Positions 12,416-23,466 of a DNA stretch of 64,000 nt are shown here, piece by piece. Every line of letters begins with the position of its first letter. The stretch's first letter is position 1. The notes beneath the pieces were generated by a model. The model was not told the DNA's origin, did no database searches, and worked only from the letters and a program-made list of their open reading frames with translations. The stretch is from Chromera velia (lineage: Eukaryota; Sar; Chromeraceae). Position numbers and translations under genes: made by a program. Where the stretch lies: positions 89,501 to 153,500 of the forward strand of contig JAHBMJ010001328.1 of assembly GCA_018398765.1 (NCBI GenBank), read 5' to 3'.

Positions 12416-13542
12416 GATTCTTGAGAGGAAGACTCACTTCGAAGCTCAGAGACAAGGAGAAGTCGAGGCGATTGAGATGAAGTGGAATCGAAGAGTAAAA
12501 TCTGAGAAGCTGTCCGGAAGTGCCTGCATGGAAGCGGTGCTTTGCGAGCGTGTTTTTGCACCTGCTGCATGGCATTGCACGGCCGAGCTCTACCGAGCCA
12601 TGCTGAACCCAGGGCCCACGGCCGATGTGGGTCGGAGGCCCGCTGCGGAACAGTATGCCGGGCTCTCGTCGCGCGGGCGGCGGCACACCATTCCGCGGCG
12701 GTGCCTATAGGTTTTCGACCCTATTGTGTACGCTTCTAGCGCACAAACCTAGTATGCCGGCGCCTAGGCCTGGTGGTGAGCTCAATATCATCATTCCGCG
12801 GCTGTGGGGGGGGNNNNNNNNNNNNNNNNNNNNNNNNNNNNNNNNNNNNNNNNNNNNNNNNNNNNNNNNNNNNNNNNNNNNNNNNNNNNNNNNNNNNNNN
12901 NNNNNNNNNNNNNNNNNNNNNNNNNNNNNNNNNNNNNNNNNNNNNNNNNNNNNNNNNNNNNNNNNNNNNNNNNNNNNNNNNNNNNNNNNNNNNNNNNNNN
13001 NNNNNNNNNNNNNNNNNNNNNNNNNNNNNNNNNNNNNNNNNNNNNNNNNNNNNNNNNNNNNNNNNNNNNNNNNNNNNNNNNNNNNNNNNNNNNNNNNNNN
13101 GGGGGGGGGGGGGACTGGTCCGTCCATCTCGGCGTCAGTTAGTTAGTTAGTTAGTTAGTTAGAGGTGAGTAGGCGTCAGACGGCTTAACCTCGGAAGGCT
13201 GTCAAATATAGTCAAGTATAGTCACGTGGCTCATATATAATCATATATTGACACGTATTAATACGTGCCTGCTGTGCAGAACAATGAAAATACTAGTAAT
13301 CAAGCTAGATATCAATGTCATATCAAGCTAGACATCAATGTTATATCATTGTTCTACATATTTACACAATGTTATACAAGGCCAGTACAAAGATTCACAT
13401 CACTTAGATCACTTGGTATCATTTGTTGATACTTGTTGAATATAAAATCAAAACTTGTTATAACCATTAATTGTAACATTGTCAACAAAAAAACATAACT
13501 GTGTAGTCTCAGACTGTAAATGTTCCATCGTTCCATGTTAGG
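12416..13542. other. Intergenic with assembly gap
   Basis: Upstream of the J-protein gene and downstream of the transporter gene. The N run at 12814-13100 is bounded by G8 on the left and G13 on the right. To its right are TTAG repeats (13138-13161) and AT-rich DNA with two near copies of an ATCAAGCTAGAYATCAATGT motif (about 13298-13340). No gene supported. Confidence 0.7.
12814..13100. other. Assembly gap (Ns) flanked by poly-G
   Basis: 287 Ns. Poly-G on both edges suggests a G-rich sequence that stopped read extension. Confidence 0.99.
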
Positions 13543-13657
13543 CTAAGATTCTGACTGCGAGGCGATGACACCAGCAAATTGAAGAATCAAGATCACTGTT
13601 GAGAAGTATCCTATCTGCAAACACAAACGGACAAACACAGACGCAAACACAGACGCA

Positions 13658-13697
<40 letters not shown>

Positions 13698-13721
13698 TAC
13701 ACGCACACACGCACGCACGCA

Positions 13722-13782
<61 letters not shown>

Positions 13783-14237
13783 CGAGACGAGCGCACATAC
13801 AGACACCCACTCAGCCACTGCTCCTTTCAAAGAACAAACAAACCGCAGGCACCCCTCTCCCCAATCTATTCAACCAACTCACCACGCAGTTCACGCCGAT
13901 GAAGATGATGACTGCCCAGCTCGCATGTGCGGGCACATTCTCCCGCATCACCTGCATGCATGGATGCATGGATGCCGTGTGCAGTCAGTAAGTCAGTCAG
14001 TTCAAAGAAAGAGAGGCAGGCAGGGAGACATAGACAGAAGAGCCCCAGCAGAAACAACCAAACAGAACGACAGCAAGCACACGGATAGACGGACGGCCGC
14101 ATGGAAGGACGTCGTGCTGGAGAGACACTGCCGGACTTCTCCCTGCTGTAAGGGCCCAAATCAGACCATCTAAACTCATCTCAACTCACAATTGTCATGA
14201 AGAGTTCACTTAATAATGGAATTAAGGTACACACACA

Positions 14238-14288
<51 letters not shown>

Positions 14289-17200
14289 GGACTTTGCTTG
14301 TCTTGCCGACCTTCACGAACAGCCAGAGAGGGAAGCAGAGCATCAACGTGGTTGCGAACAGTCCGCCGACAAGACCCACAACATCCGTCACCTGTACACA
14401 TACAAGCATGCAGACAAACTTGTTTGGTCATACATGTTCTTAATAGCGTCACTGAGGTACTCTCACGAAGCTAATTCTCTTTTCATGTGAGATCAAAGAA
14501 AGACGACGAGTGCTGGTTGAAAAACAAAACTTCCAGGAGTGCAGAGGACGGAGAAGCAGCAGAAAAGCGATCACTATGAACATTAGAAGCAAACTGTTGA
14601 GGAGGTAGAAGCCAACACTGCGCTTTGCTCGCTCGAAGGTATGAGTGTGCTTTCGATAGAAAATGGACAGGGAGGCTGCATCACTCCTTCCCCCTCTTCT
14701 CTTCTCTCTAAGGCAGCCAGAGAGAGACAGGGAGAGAGCGAGCGGGCGAGCGAGAGAAAGAGAGAGAGAGTACAAAAAGCAAGACCTTTGAACACATCGC
14801 AAATCAGAAGCAAGAGGTCATGCAGGAGTTCAGCACATTTGTATTTGGAGAATCTGTCTCTTGAAGGGACTCGATTTCAGTCGAGCCCAGACTGACTCAC
14901 ATCAGTCACATTCACGGCCACAAGCCAGGAGACGGCGATGACTGTTAACGACAAAGTCCACCTCGTCTCCCATCTGTCGCACCTCTCCACCCCATGTGCA
15001 TCCCCAGGTCTCCCCCTCACAAACGATCCACTGCCCCTGGCTCCTCTGCTTGGGAGGAGACGCTCCCGCCTCCAACCCCCCACCCTCTGATCTTCTCTAA
15101 TAATGGAAGAAGCCATCAGTCCCGACAGAGGCGACAAAGCAGCGCTCCCCTCAGCATCTGAAAGAAACAATCAGAAAAGAATGAAGGAACGCCGGGTGCA
15201 TGGAGAAAAAAAGAAATATAATTCAAGCACAGAGCAGTATACATGCACATGCACGAGGGACGGACGGACAGTCACAAGACAACAAACACGAAAGACTGAC
15301 TACATGAGGGGAAAGACAAACGAAGAAACAACCAAACAAACAACGGAAAGAAAATCTTACGAAGTTTTTTGCGGATTTTCAGGAAGCAGACAGGAGATGC
15401 ACACAAAATTCAGACAATGCGGGAACACAAATACGAATCTTCATGTCTTTCTTTCCATTGCTAATCCTTCTCGCCCGCCCCCCACCCCCCCACTACCTCC
15501 CCAAGGCGCTGCACAACAAACCCCACCATGTATGCACCAGCCCACCGACCAACGGACCGACCAAAGGAATCACTCGAGAACCCCCTCACAGGAGGCGACG
15601 AGACGAAACTCCGACTCAACAGGGGGTCTCTCTTTTGTAGTGCTGATGGAGAGAGCGACAGGGAGAACGCAGGGTCGTCCTCTGCTGCTGCTGCGGAGAT
15701 GGCGGGAATGTAGTCCTCGTCTACACACAAACGAAAGTGTCCACCTCTCCCAGTTGCTCCCCACCCACCTCCCTCGTCATTTGCAGGACAGGAGGCAGAT
15801 CGATGAACGGATGGCGGAAGAAGAGCTCTCCTCACCCCGTCTCTCCCATGTGAAGCAGAGGGGCCTCTCACTTCAGTTCGATGGAAGGGAAACGAATCCC
15901 TCGCCTGGCTCTGAAGCGGGTCATCGTGGACCCCGGCATGCCGTCGCTGTGGTGGCGACTTCCCATTCCGGGGCCCCGGCTGGGCCCCTGTCGACCCATC
16001 CTCCCCATGGGCAGGAGAGGATCTTCTTCCTTCTGCTGCTGCTGCATGATGCATGGACAGACGGAGACGGGAAGGCCTGGGTCTCCGTGTGGGGGGGGGC
16101 ACTAGAGGAAGATGGGGGTGGGAGTCGTTGAGGAGAGGACCGAGGGCAGATACCTGGGATGTCCGAAAAGAAGCCGAGATGGCCCCGGCCATGTGGGCGG
16201 AGGGGGAAGACGGGTTGGAAGAGAACGAGGCACGGGCCTGCATTCCTCGTAAGGGGGGGGCTGGTGTCGTTCCGGGAACCGGGGGGGGTAGCTGGTCCTT
16301 GTCTCTTTCTCTGTCTTTCGAAACCAGGCCGTAACTTTCCGCGCTATTTCTTCTTCTTCTACCCGGAACCGGGGTATCTCCTTTTTCTTCTGCTGTTGTT
16401 CTTTCTGCTGCAGGGTGGTGCGTGAGTGAGAAGGGAATGGGGGTGCAGACCTCCGCTATGGGTCTGTCTGGTGAGAGTGACCTGCTGGGTCTCCTCATGG
16501 ATCCCTCCCCGTCTCCTCCCCTTCTCCCTTCAGAACACATCGGCAAAAGCACTGCGCGTCCCGCCAGACGACCAGACTTGGCCAAGTGATCCAGTTCCCC
16601 AGTCGACCGCTCAGAGGCAACCAGACTATCCCGAGGAGGTGTCAAGGGAAGAGGAGGCACACCACCATCATCGGCAGCAGCAGACAGAGAAGGCCTCTGC
16701 TCACTAGAAGCAGAGGCAGCAGGAGGGAGAGCAGCTGCGGAAGCGGAAGCCAGACTCTCACGCTCCCCCCCTCCGGTATCAGTGGGCACTGCCCCAGCGG
16801 AAGAATGCGAAGAGAGGTGCAGACCGTTTCCCCCTGTGTCAACTGTGCGGGCTGAGAGAATCGACAGCGGGAATTTACCTTCTCTTCCCTTTTCGACCTT
16901 AACAAATTCACGGGTCGCAGCTCCTATCTCATACTGCACATGATCTTCTCCCCCCCCACTACCCTGTGTACCCCCCGCCTCTGCGAATTCCCTACCGGCC
17001 TCCTCACCTACATTCAGACCCTCACTCTCCTCACCTACACCTTGAGAGCTTTCTGTGTCAATAGGCGCAGGTCTTCGTCTCTTTCTCTCTCCCTCACACT
17101 CACTCTGCTCTGTTTCTGTCAGGTGAAAAACCTCACGCGCACTCACTGCCTCAACAACCACTCCTTCGCTCTCAGCGCTCGTGTTCCTTCGAGGTTGATG

Positions 17201-20082
17201 ATGCAGGTGATGGTGGTGCGTTGTCGAAACATCTCCTCGATGACTGTGCGGACCCCTCCCTCTTCCTGTCCTTTCCTCCCCATGCCCATGACCGTCTCCT
17301 CCCACACAGGCCGTTTGACTCTGCTGGCTATTCGGGGACAATGGCTCCTCAGCCTCCACACTTCTCGCCCCTTCTCCGTCTGCAGTCGCACTGTCACTCT
17401 TCAACGCGGTGCCCCCGTCCGCCTCCACTAGGGCGAGAGGGGGGAGATCCTGCTGATGCTGAGCCCCTCCATACTGATTTGTATCCTCCTTGCTTCTCTG
17501 AGAGCTCAAATGCTGAACCCCCCCCTGAGAGACGCTGTCAGTCCTGTACAGCAACGGACGCTCTGGATGATTCCCCCTGCCCCCCCAACCAGAGGAGGCG
17601 CCCCTGTCCCTGTCCCCCCCCATCCCACTGCTGGCCTCTGCAATCACGGCAGATGAGGGGAAGAGGGCAGGCACAGAGGAGAACGGACGCTGCTCACTCC
17701 CCCCCGTCCACCCCTCAGGAAACTCCCCGACAGAAGAGGAATCTCTAGGCAGCGAGATGTCCCCACTCACCCCGGTGTCCAGACGGGAGAGGGAATAGGA
17801 CCTCCGGGGCCCCAGGGCCGAGCGGAGAGACGTCACCGTTGAGATCACGCACACAGCGCAGCACACCGGCACAGAGAGGGTCAGGAGGAGACGGCAGGCA
17901 ATGGATGTGAAGGAGTCATCTGGGTGGAGGTTGTTGATGAAGTCCCCTTTTGTTCCCTCTCCAAAGGACAGAAAGGTGAAAACCCCAATGGGGATGTACA
18001 GGGCAAGTTCGGCAAGCAGAGATCGCACGCAGACCTGAAAGAACGAAAAATTGTGCAGAATAAGACACACGATAACCTATGAAGTGATGCATCTATGCCT
18101 CTGTCTGATCATGCGAAAAGACAAGCCGAACAGAAGGCTACAATCCCAAGAGAAAATGGCTGCCAGAAGCTTCCGACACAATTCCTTGAAAGAGGCACTC
18201 AGCCAGACATGAGAGAAGCTGCAGGTTCTGTAGGGGGATTGCCAATCTTGTCTCGATCACGTTTTTGTTTCTCCAAGGCACTCACCTTCATGATTCGAGG
18301 GTCTGTAGGGTTCACCATCTCGTCAGCTACAGGACAAACGTTCTGGTGCTGCAGGAAAGAGCACCAAAAAGAGGACAGTCAACAAACAAACAAACAAACA
18401 AATAAACGAGGAGAGAGGCCGTTTGACGAGACACAGATGCAGACTTTTGCAGAAATGTGGAAAACGGCAAGTAGGGCCAAAAGCACCAGGTCGCAGTTGC
18501 GGCATCAACAAAGACGAACGGTCGGGTGATGTGTACAGCTAGCAAAGTCAAAGATACACACGCTAACTGAAGCCATCATCGATTCAAAGGAGACGAAAAT
18601 AAATCATGCCCCCCGCTCCTCCTTCTCACCCAGACATGAAATCTGCTCGTGTGCACATGAGGACAAGCCATGTCTGTCAACTGGCTCACCTACCTACCTA
18701 CCTGCATGAAGGCGAAGAGGAAGATAGAGTTGGCCCGAAACACGTCCCAGTCCACGAAGAACATCGGCAACGTTCCCGGTGGGCCCGCACCCCCCTCCTC
18801 CACCCTCTCAGACCCGACAACGAAGAACCGACAGGTCATCACGATCGCAAGTCCCGACAGCACTGCCACAGGAATCAGCGCGGCGTACCGAAGGGCCGAC
18901 AGTTTCTCGGGAAGACTCAGAGGGGCACAGGCAAACTGCAATTAACCGAACACCAGAAGGAAGAGAGAGAGAGAGAGACAGAGAGAGATACACGGAAAAG
19001 AAACGAAAGGTGACTGCCAACAAGAGGGCAGACGCAAGCGGGCCTGCTGGTGAATGGGAAGGAAGCTCTTCCCATCAAAAACACACACAGGAAGGAGACT
19101 CCGTGACTCTCCAAAACCCGACGCTTCCCCCCCCCACGGATCCCCCGGCCTCCTACAGGGCCAGGAATTAAGGCACACAAACGGCTGAACAAGCAGACAA
19201 CAAGACGCTTGGATTTCGCCCCTTTTGTCTCCTTCTCACTCTTTGTCTCTTTGTCTTCCAGATGACACCCAGACAGGAACAAAAGAAAAGCAACTCACAG
19301 CGCCAATTCCAATCAGAAGGCTCTTGTTCTTCAGCACTGCAGGAAAGTCAGCGGCTTCTGTCAGCTTGCTCGTGAAATCTCCAAACACAACCTGCAGCCA
19401 GGCATCGCAACGTTGAGAGGAAAACTAAAGCGTCCAAAAAAGTCAATACAACGACCGCAAATGAGGAGCGTGTCACCGCTGCAAAACCTGATACACCAGT
19501 CCCACTCTCTTAATTTGACTGGCTTCATCGTACTACAGCGATGGAAAAGAAACAAGAATCTCAACCAGATTCGTCGAACACTATGATCAGTAGCAACAGC
19601 AGAACATAACATTAAAAAAGAAGAAAACCATCTGTGTGGTTCGAAGGGAATGGAGACGCAGTTTCCCCTCCAGCCGACTAATGCACAACAAACCTGATTC
19701 GTGGTCTTTCACATGCATCGTTCCGATTTCGAGAGACTGTTCCACACTTCATGATGCATTCTGTCGCAGAACAGAAAGAACTGACCAGGAATGTGATCAC
19801 ACAGCCCATCCCGTAGCAGAAGAGCGAGAAGTCTGACAACATCTGCGCCCCCCTTCCCCCCACTCTTCCCATCAGATCCGAGTAGCTTTTCGCGCTTTTC
19901 ATCTTCACTGCCACCACCAGGATCAGAGTCGTCAAAGTACCCAGGAGGCCGTTCACGACCAGAAGGCACAGACCCAGAATCAGACCAACCCGGGCGATCG
20001 CAAAGGGAAGAGTGAGCACCCCAATCCCAAGAGCAGTCGAGAGGAGAGTGAAGATGCTGGACCTCACCCCTCCAGGAGTCAT
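13543..20082 (-). CDS. AAAP-family amino acid transporter with ~800-residue cytoplasmic loop
   Basis: Membrane amino acid permease of the AAAP (SLC32/36/38-like) superfamily. Exons: 20082-19786, 19391-19299, 18935-18702, 18348-18286, 18034-15562, 15157-14901, 14391-14311, 13951-13883, 13614-13543 (TAG), about 1,212 residues. The exon 5 donor could instead lie 12 nt further on in the same phase. TM1 carries the family signature SIFTLLSTALGIGVLTLPFA; TM6 carries FFVDWDVFRANSIFLFAFMQ. Eleven hydrophobic segments can be followed, the last being FSTVILILQFAGV. TM8 and TM9 are separated by roughly 800 hydrophilic Ser/Glu/Pro-rich residues, with a His-rich patch (HHHHLHH, about 17191-17220). Topology suggests this loop is cytosolic. 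The 5' end is uncertain: the ATG at 20082 follows a good acceptor (GCAACAG), so an upstream non-coding or short coding exon is likely. Substrate cannot be told. Confidence 0.9.
13661..13782 (-). repeat. Compound (CT)n-(GT)n tract at a 3' splice site
   Basis: Lies in the last intron of the transporter gene. On the sense (minus) strand it reads CT repeats, then GT repeats, then about 45 nt of T/G-rich sequence and the acceptor TTTGCAG at 13615. No real adenine-rich stretch intervenes. Confidence 0.95.
14229..14288 (-). repeat. Compound (CT)n-(GT)n tract after a 5' splice site
   Basis: Starts about 22 nt inside the intron that follows the exon at 14391-14311 of the amino acid transporter. Same CT-then-GT order on the sense strand as the other intronic tracts. 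Confidence 0.95.
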
Positions 20083-21723
20083 CCTGTTGCACGCACATTC
20101 AAATCAGTTCGGCCGGAGGGCATGCAAAAGAGGGGGAAGCCAAAAAAAGCAGGCACAGAGGAAAGAGAGTGGAGAAGGCCACGGATGAACGAAGGACGGC
20201 GAGGAGGGGCACCGAGGGACATGCGATCAACTGCTTCAGTGGACCAACGAGTGAAGGAAAACAGAGAAATGACCAAGACAGCAAGACGGCCACGAGCAAT
20301 CGAACACAGCCGAGAAGGAAGAAAGATGGATGCGAAAGTAAACCTGGGGAAACTGGAGATGTGAACAGAAAAGTTAGAAGGAAGCAAGTAGCCAAGCACG
20401 TAGAGTTGGATGCTTGAAAGGGACAAGCAAAATGCGGAAGCGAAGTTGAGGGCCGACCTCGAAAAGGTCCGAGACCTCCATGAGGACTGACTCACTGCCC
20501 CCGGGGATTGGGGGCCCCTCGGTGAGGGTGACAGGACACTTCGAGGCATTTCAGCCTCTCTTAAAACAAAAGACGAAGCCTTGCCGTCTCGTTCCCCCCC
20601 TACCTCAATTGTTCAAGGAGAAACAAAGAGGCTCCCTCCATTCAGCGCTCACGTGTCCGACCATTCCGTTGAGAAGTTCTAGATCTGTCACACTCCTACC
20701 CTTTTCCACTCTGAAACTTAATTAGAGTCTTATAGGCTACTTATAGGCTGCCCCATGAACCGCCCCATAAAAGGTATCTGAAAAGAACGTACGTAGTACG
20801 TACACACGTGATCTGCATGTACGCGCGGCGGCGCTGCGCGTGGGCTCCGGCGCCGCCGCGCGAGCATGCAGCGAAGATCGAACGCTGTCAGAACGATCCA
20901 TTTATCGAATAGGTGGATGTACACTGATTCAATGCATTGAAAGCAGTCGTTGCATGTCGTTGCCAAAGCTTTGTGCGTGCATCAGCTTGACAGACTGCTG
21001 CGATACATTGTCAGTCCTACAGTCACACTTCATTTCGAAGCCCCAGGCTTTGTATACGTCTTGAGTTGACTTACAAGGCATTTCTCACCCTTTTGTCCCA
21101 GCTGTTGTTCTTGGTGAGTCTTTCCTCACCGCAAAGCCTTCAAGCGGAATTTGGGACAGACGTGAAACGCTGGACTTGTCGAATTGATAGTTGTTCTTTC
21201 TCTATCTGGCATTCCTCTGCTTTCTTTTCGAATTTCGAGGATACATACGGTCCTATATAATGGAACCTCATTGCGGAATGCATGAGTGTGGTTGTTGGGT
21301 CCTCTTTCGGAGGCTCGTCCGGAGGTCCAGAAGGAACAAGAAGTCTCTGCAAACGTCAGTGCATTGATTGATCTTCTTCCTGCATGTGCAACAAAGTTTT
21401 TTGTTCAGCACTTGTGCGGGATCAACACTCTTTTTGTAATCCTCCGTTTCAATCATGTGTTGTTCTTGCATCTGCCACAGGTCTGCGGTTCTTGGCTTTC
21501 TATAACAGACACACAAACGCTTCTCTTTCTACTCACACTTTGACCTTTCAACCCTTACATTGTTTCATGCGTGTGACAGATGTGACAAATATCTCCGCTC
21601 CATACGTGTACCTGTGCCTCTGTTGTTTGGAACTGTCTTTGTGTTGCATCCCTTCTTCTGATTTCTTCTCCTGAATGCAGCCACCTGAAAGCCCCTCGCT
21701 CTAGCTACTGGCCTCCATTCCGA
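20083..21723. other. Divergent intergenic region
   Basis: Between the 5' ends of the transporter (-) and the 580-residue frame (+). It contains a long hairpin at 20814-20870 and, on the plus strand just before 21724, a possible acceptor (GAATGCAG, 21674-21681) from which the downstream frame is open. Small upstream exons of either gene may lie here but cannot be fixed. Confidence 0.6.
20814..20870. repeat. GC-rich long hairpin
   Basis: Inverted repeat: arms 20814-20833 and 20851-20870 (TGCATG, 2-nt bulge, CGCGCGGCGGCG and its complement) around a 17-nt loop. Eighteen of 20 arm positions pair. Confidence 0.9.
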
Positions 21724-23466
21724 ATGTCGGGGGACACAGACCCCCCCCCCGTCTCTCCTCCTGTCGCCCCGGACCCTCCAACCGACCGTGAGCCTATGCC
21801 CCCCCTCAGCAGAAAGAAACCCCAGTTCCCATCCCTCCTCCCATCAGTTGTGCTCCCCCCTTACTCCCCATTGAGCGACTCCATGGGTTCTGATACACTG
21901 TCTGTTCTCTCTGTGGAGCGGGTGTCTGCGCCCGATGGCACAGAAACGGCGTCAACGTGTGTACCCTCTGAATGCACGGAAGACGTGGGTGAGGGAGACG
22001 GATGGGAGGAGAGTTTCTCTCTGTCTCAGGCAGGAACTTCTGCCAATGGAGGGGCGGGAAAGAGGCCTTCTTTTTCGTTGTTAAGTGTCAACCTTGAGGA
22101 CGCAGCCTCCTCCGCTGCCTCTGACCGCCTGTCTCTGGAGCGGGAGAACGCCGAAAAGGATTTGCTGCTGCTCTCCCTCCTTGCAGAGAAAGAAATAGAC
22201 CATCTCTCCCTGTACACCTCACAGCTCAGCACATTTTTTCAGGCTGTTCCTACACATGCCCGAAAGAACCCTCCGCCTCTCGGCCCTGTCAGTCAGACGC
22301 AGCCGAGGGCATTGATAAGAACCCTCCCCATACTACAGAAGGATCCGATGCCCTTACTACAACTTCCCTCCCTCCAGATGCCCGTGCAGACCCACACAAG
22401 CCTCATGACCCAGGGTCTCACACAACACCCAGACGTGCGAGAGAGCTCTCTTCTGTCCTCCCTGCTGGACCACTCTCCTTCAACACAGTCTTCGGGTGAC
22501 CCTCCGTTGAGGTCATATCTCGGTCCCTCTCCCTCCCTTTCCCTTTCCCCCCCACACTTGATGACCGATTCCCATTCTGTTCCAATCCGCTTTCACTCGT
22601 TCACAAGGGGACCCAAAACTTCCTGTGGAACGCTCGCACGCGTTCAACTCGAGGCCGTGCAACTGCACACCCCGAAAACTCCATCAGCGGAGAAAGTCAC
22701 AGTGTCCGCAGAGAACCTTTCCACCCCCCAAATTGAATCTCCATCCGCAACAACCGCAACCAATCTGTTGACATCTCAGACTGAGGGAGGGAATGGGAAT
22801 CGGAATGGGATGACTGCGCTGTTGCAACGGTCCGTCCCACCCTTCCCTCTCTCGACGCCCGCACAGAGGGAGTCACTCTCACGCCCTTCAGTCCTGTATC
22901 CTGCCACCGTCAATGACACTGAGTCAGACTCTGTCCATGAGGTTGACAAGAGAGACCTCACTTGTTCCCTCAACAGAGGGGATTTTGCCGTGGGGTCCTC
23001 AAACAGAACGTCCCTTTTGCGGAATGCCCTCTTCAAAAAAGCTGTGGAGCTCGCAGGAGCTTCCGGAGGAATGCAGAGAAATGGGGGGGAGTCTGGATGT
23101 CGCTCTCGGTGGGAGTGGAAGGGAACAAAAGAATTGGAAGGCATGTCCGGCAGACGGCTCTCAAGCGTCTCGTGGATTGACAGAGAGGCACAAAGTTCGC
23201 AGGACAACAAGGGGGGGGCAGTGCGGCCTGCTGTCTCAGTTCGTATAATCACCTCAACTGAGCAATTCCCCCGCGTCTCTGACTGTGCAGAGTTTCGCAA
23301 GAAACTGGAACAGACTGGTGCTACAGGCAGACAGCAGGACAGTGGTCTAGGGAACTTCGGGGCAATTCTGAAATGGCGTCGTCGGCCTGCCAATGGGGGT
23401 GGAAGAGAGTCCTCTCGCGGGGGTCTGCAGGGAAATTCTGGGGGTGGGGGATGGGAGGCTCTCTAG
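21724..23466 (+). CDS. Hypothetical Ser/Pro-rich protein, 580 residues
   Basis: Not recognised. A single open exon of 580 codons from ATG 21724 to TAG 23466. Composition is rich in Ser, Pro, Thr and Leu, with no transmembrane segment, signal peptide or known motif. One leucine-rich helical stretch (KDLLLLSLLAEKEIDHLSLY) occurs at about residues 145-165. The frame stays open upstream to a candidate splice acceptor at 21681, so the exon may be the last one of a longer protein whose upstream exons are unresolved. The next minus-strand gene is the amino acid transporter, read away from it. Most of the protein looks disordered. Length and codon order argue for a real gene, but no function is implied. 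Confidence 0.55.
   Translation: MSGDTDPPPVSPPVAPDPPTDREPMPPLSRKKPQFPSLLPSVVLPPYSPLSDSMGSDTLSVLSVERVSAPDGTETASTCVPSECTEDVGEGDGWEESFSLSQAGTSANGGAGKRPSFSLLSVNLEDAASSAASDRLSLERENAEKDLLLLSLLAEKEIDHLSLYTSQLSTFFQAVPTHARKNPPPLGPVSQTQPRALIRTLPILQKDPMPLLQLPSLQMPVQTHTSLMTQGLTQHPDVRESSLLSSLLDHSPSTQSSGDPPLRSYLGPSPSLSLSPPHLMTDSHSVPIRFHSFTRGPKTSCGTLARVQLEAVQLHTPKTPSAEKVTVSAENLSTPQIESPSATTATNLLTSQTEGGNGNRNGMTALLQRSVPPFPLSTPAQRESLSRPSVLYPATVNDTESDSVHEVDKRDLTCSLNRGDFAVGSSNRTSLLRNALFKKAVELAGASGGMQRNGGESGCRSRWEWKGTKELEGMSGRRLSSVSWIDREAQSSQDNKGGAVRPAVSVRIITSTEQFPRVSDCAEFRKKLEQTGATGRQQDSGLGNFGAILKWRRRPANGGGRESSRGGLQGNSGGGGWEAL

Noticed and set aside
12700-13150. Frames crossing the N runs (also at 36755-37396 and 54024-54617)
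   Set aside because: Unknown bases cannot support a reading frame. Only the Pinin exon to the left of its gap was kept, on family motifs.
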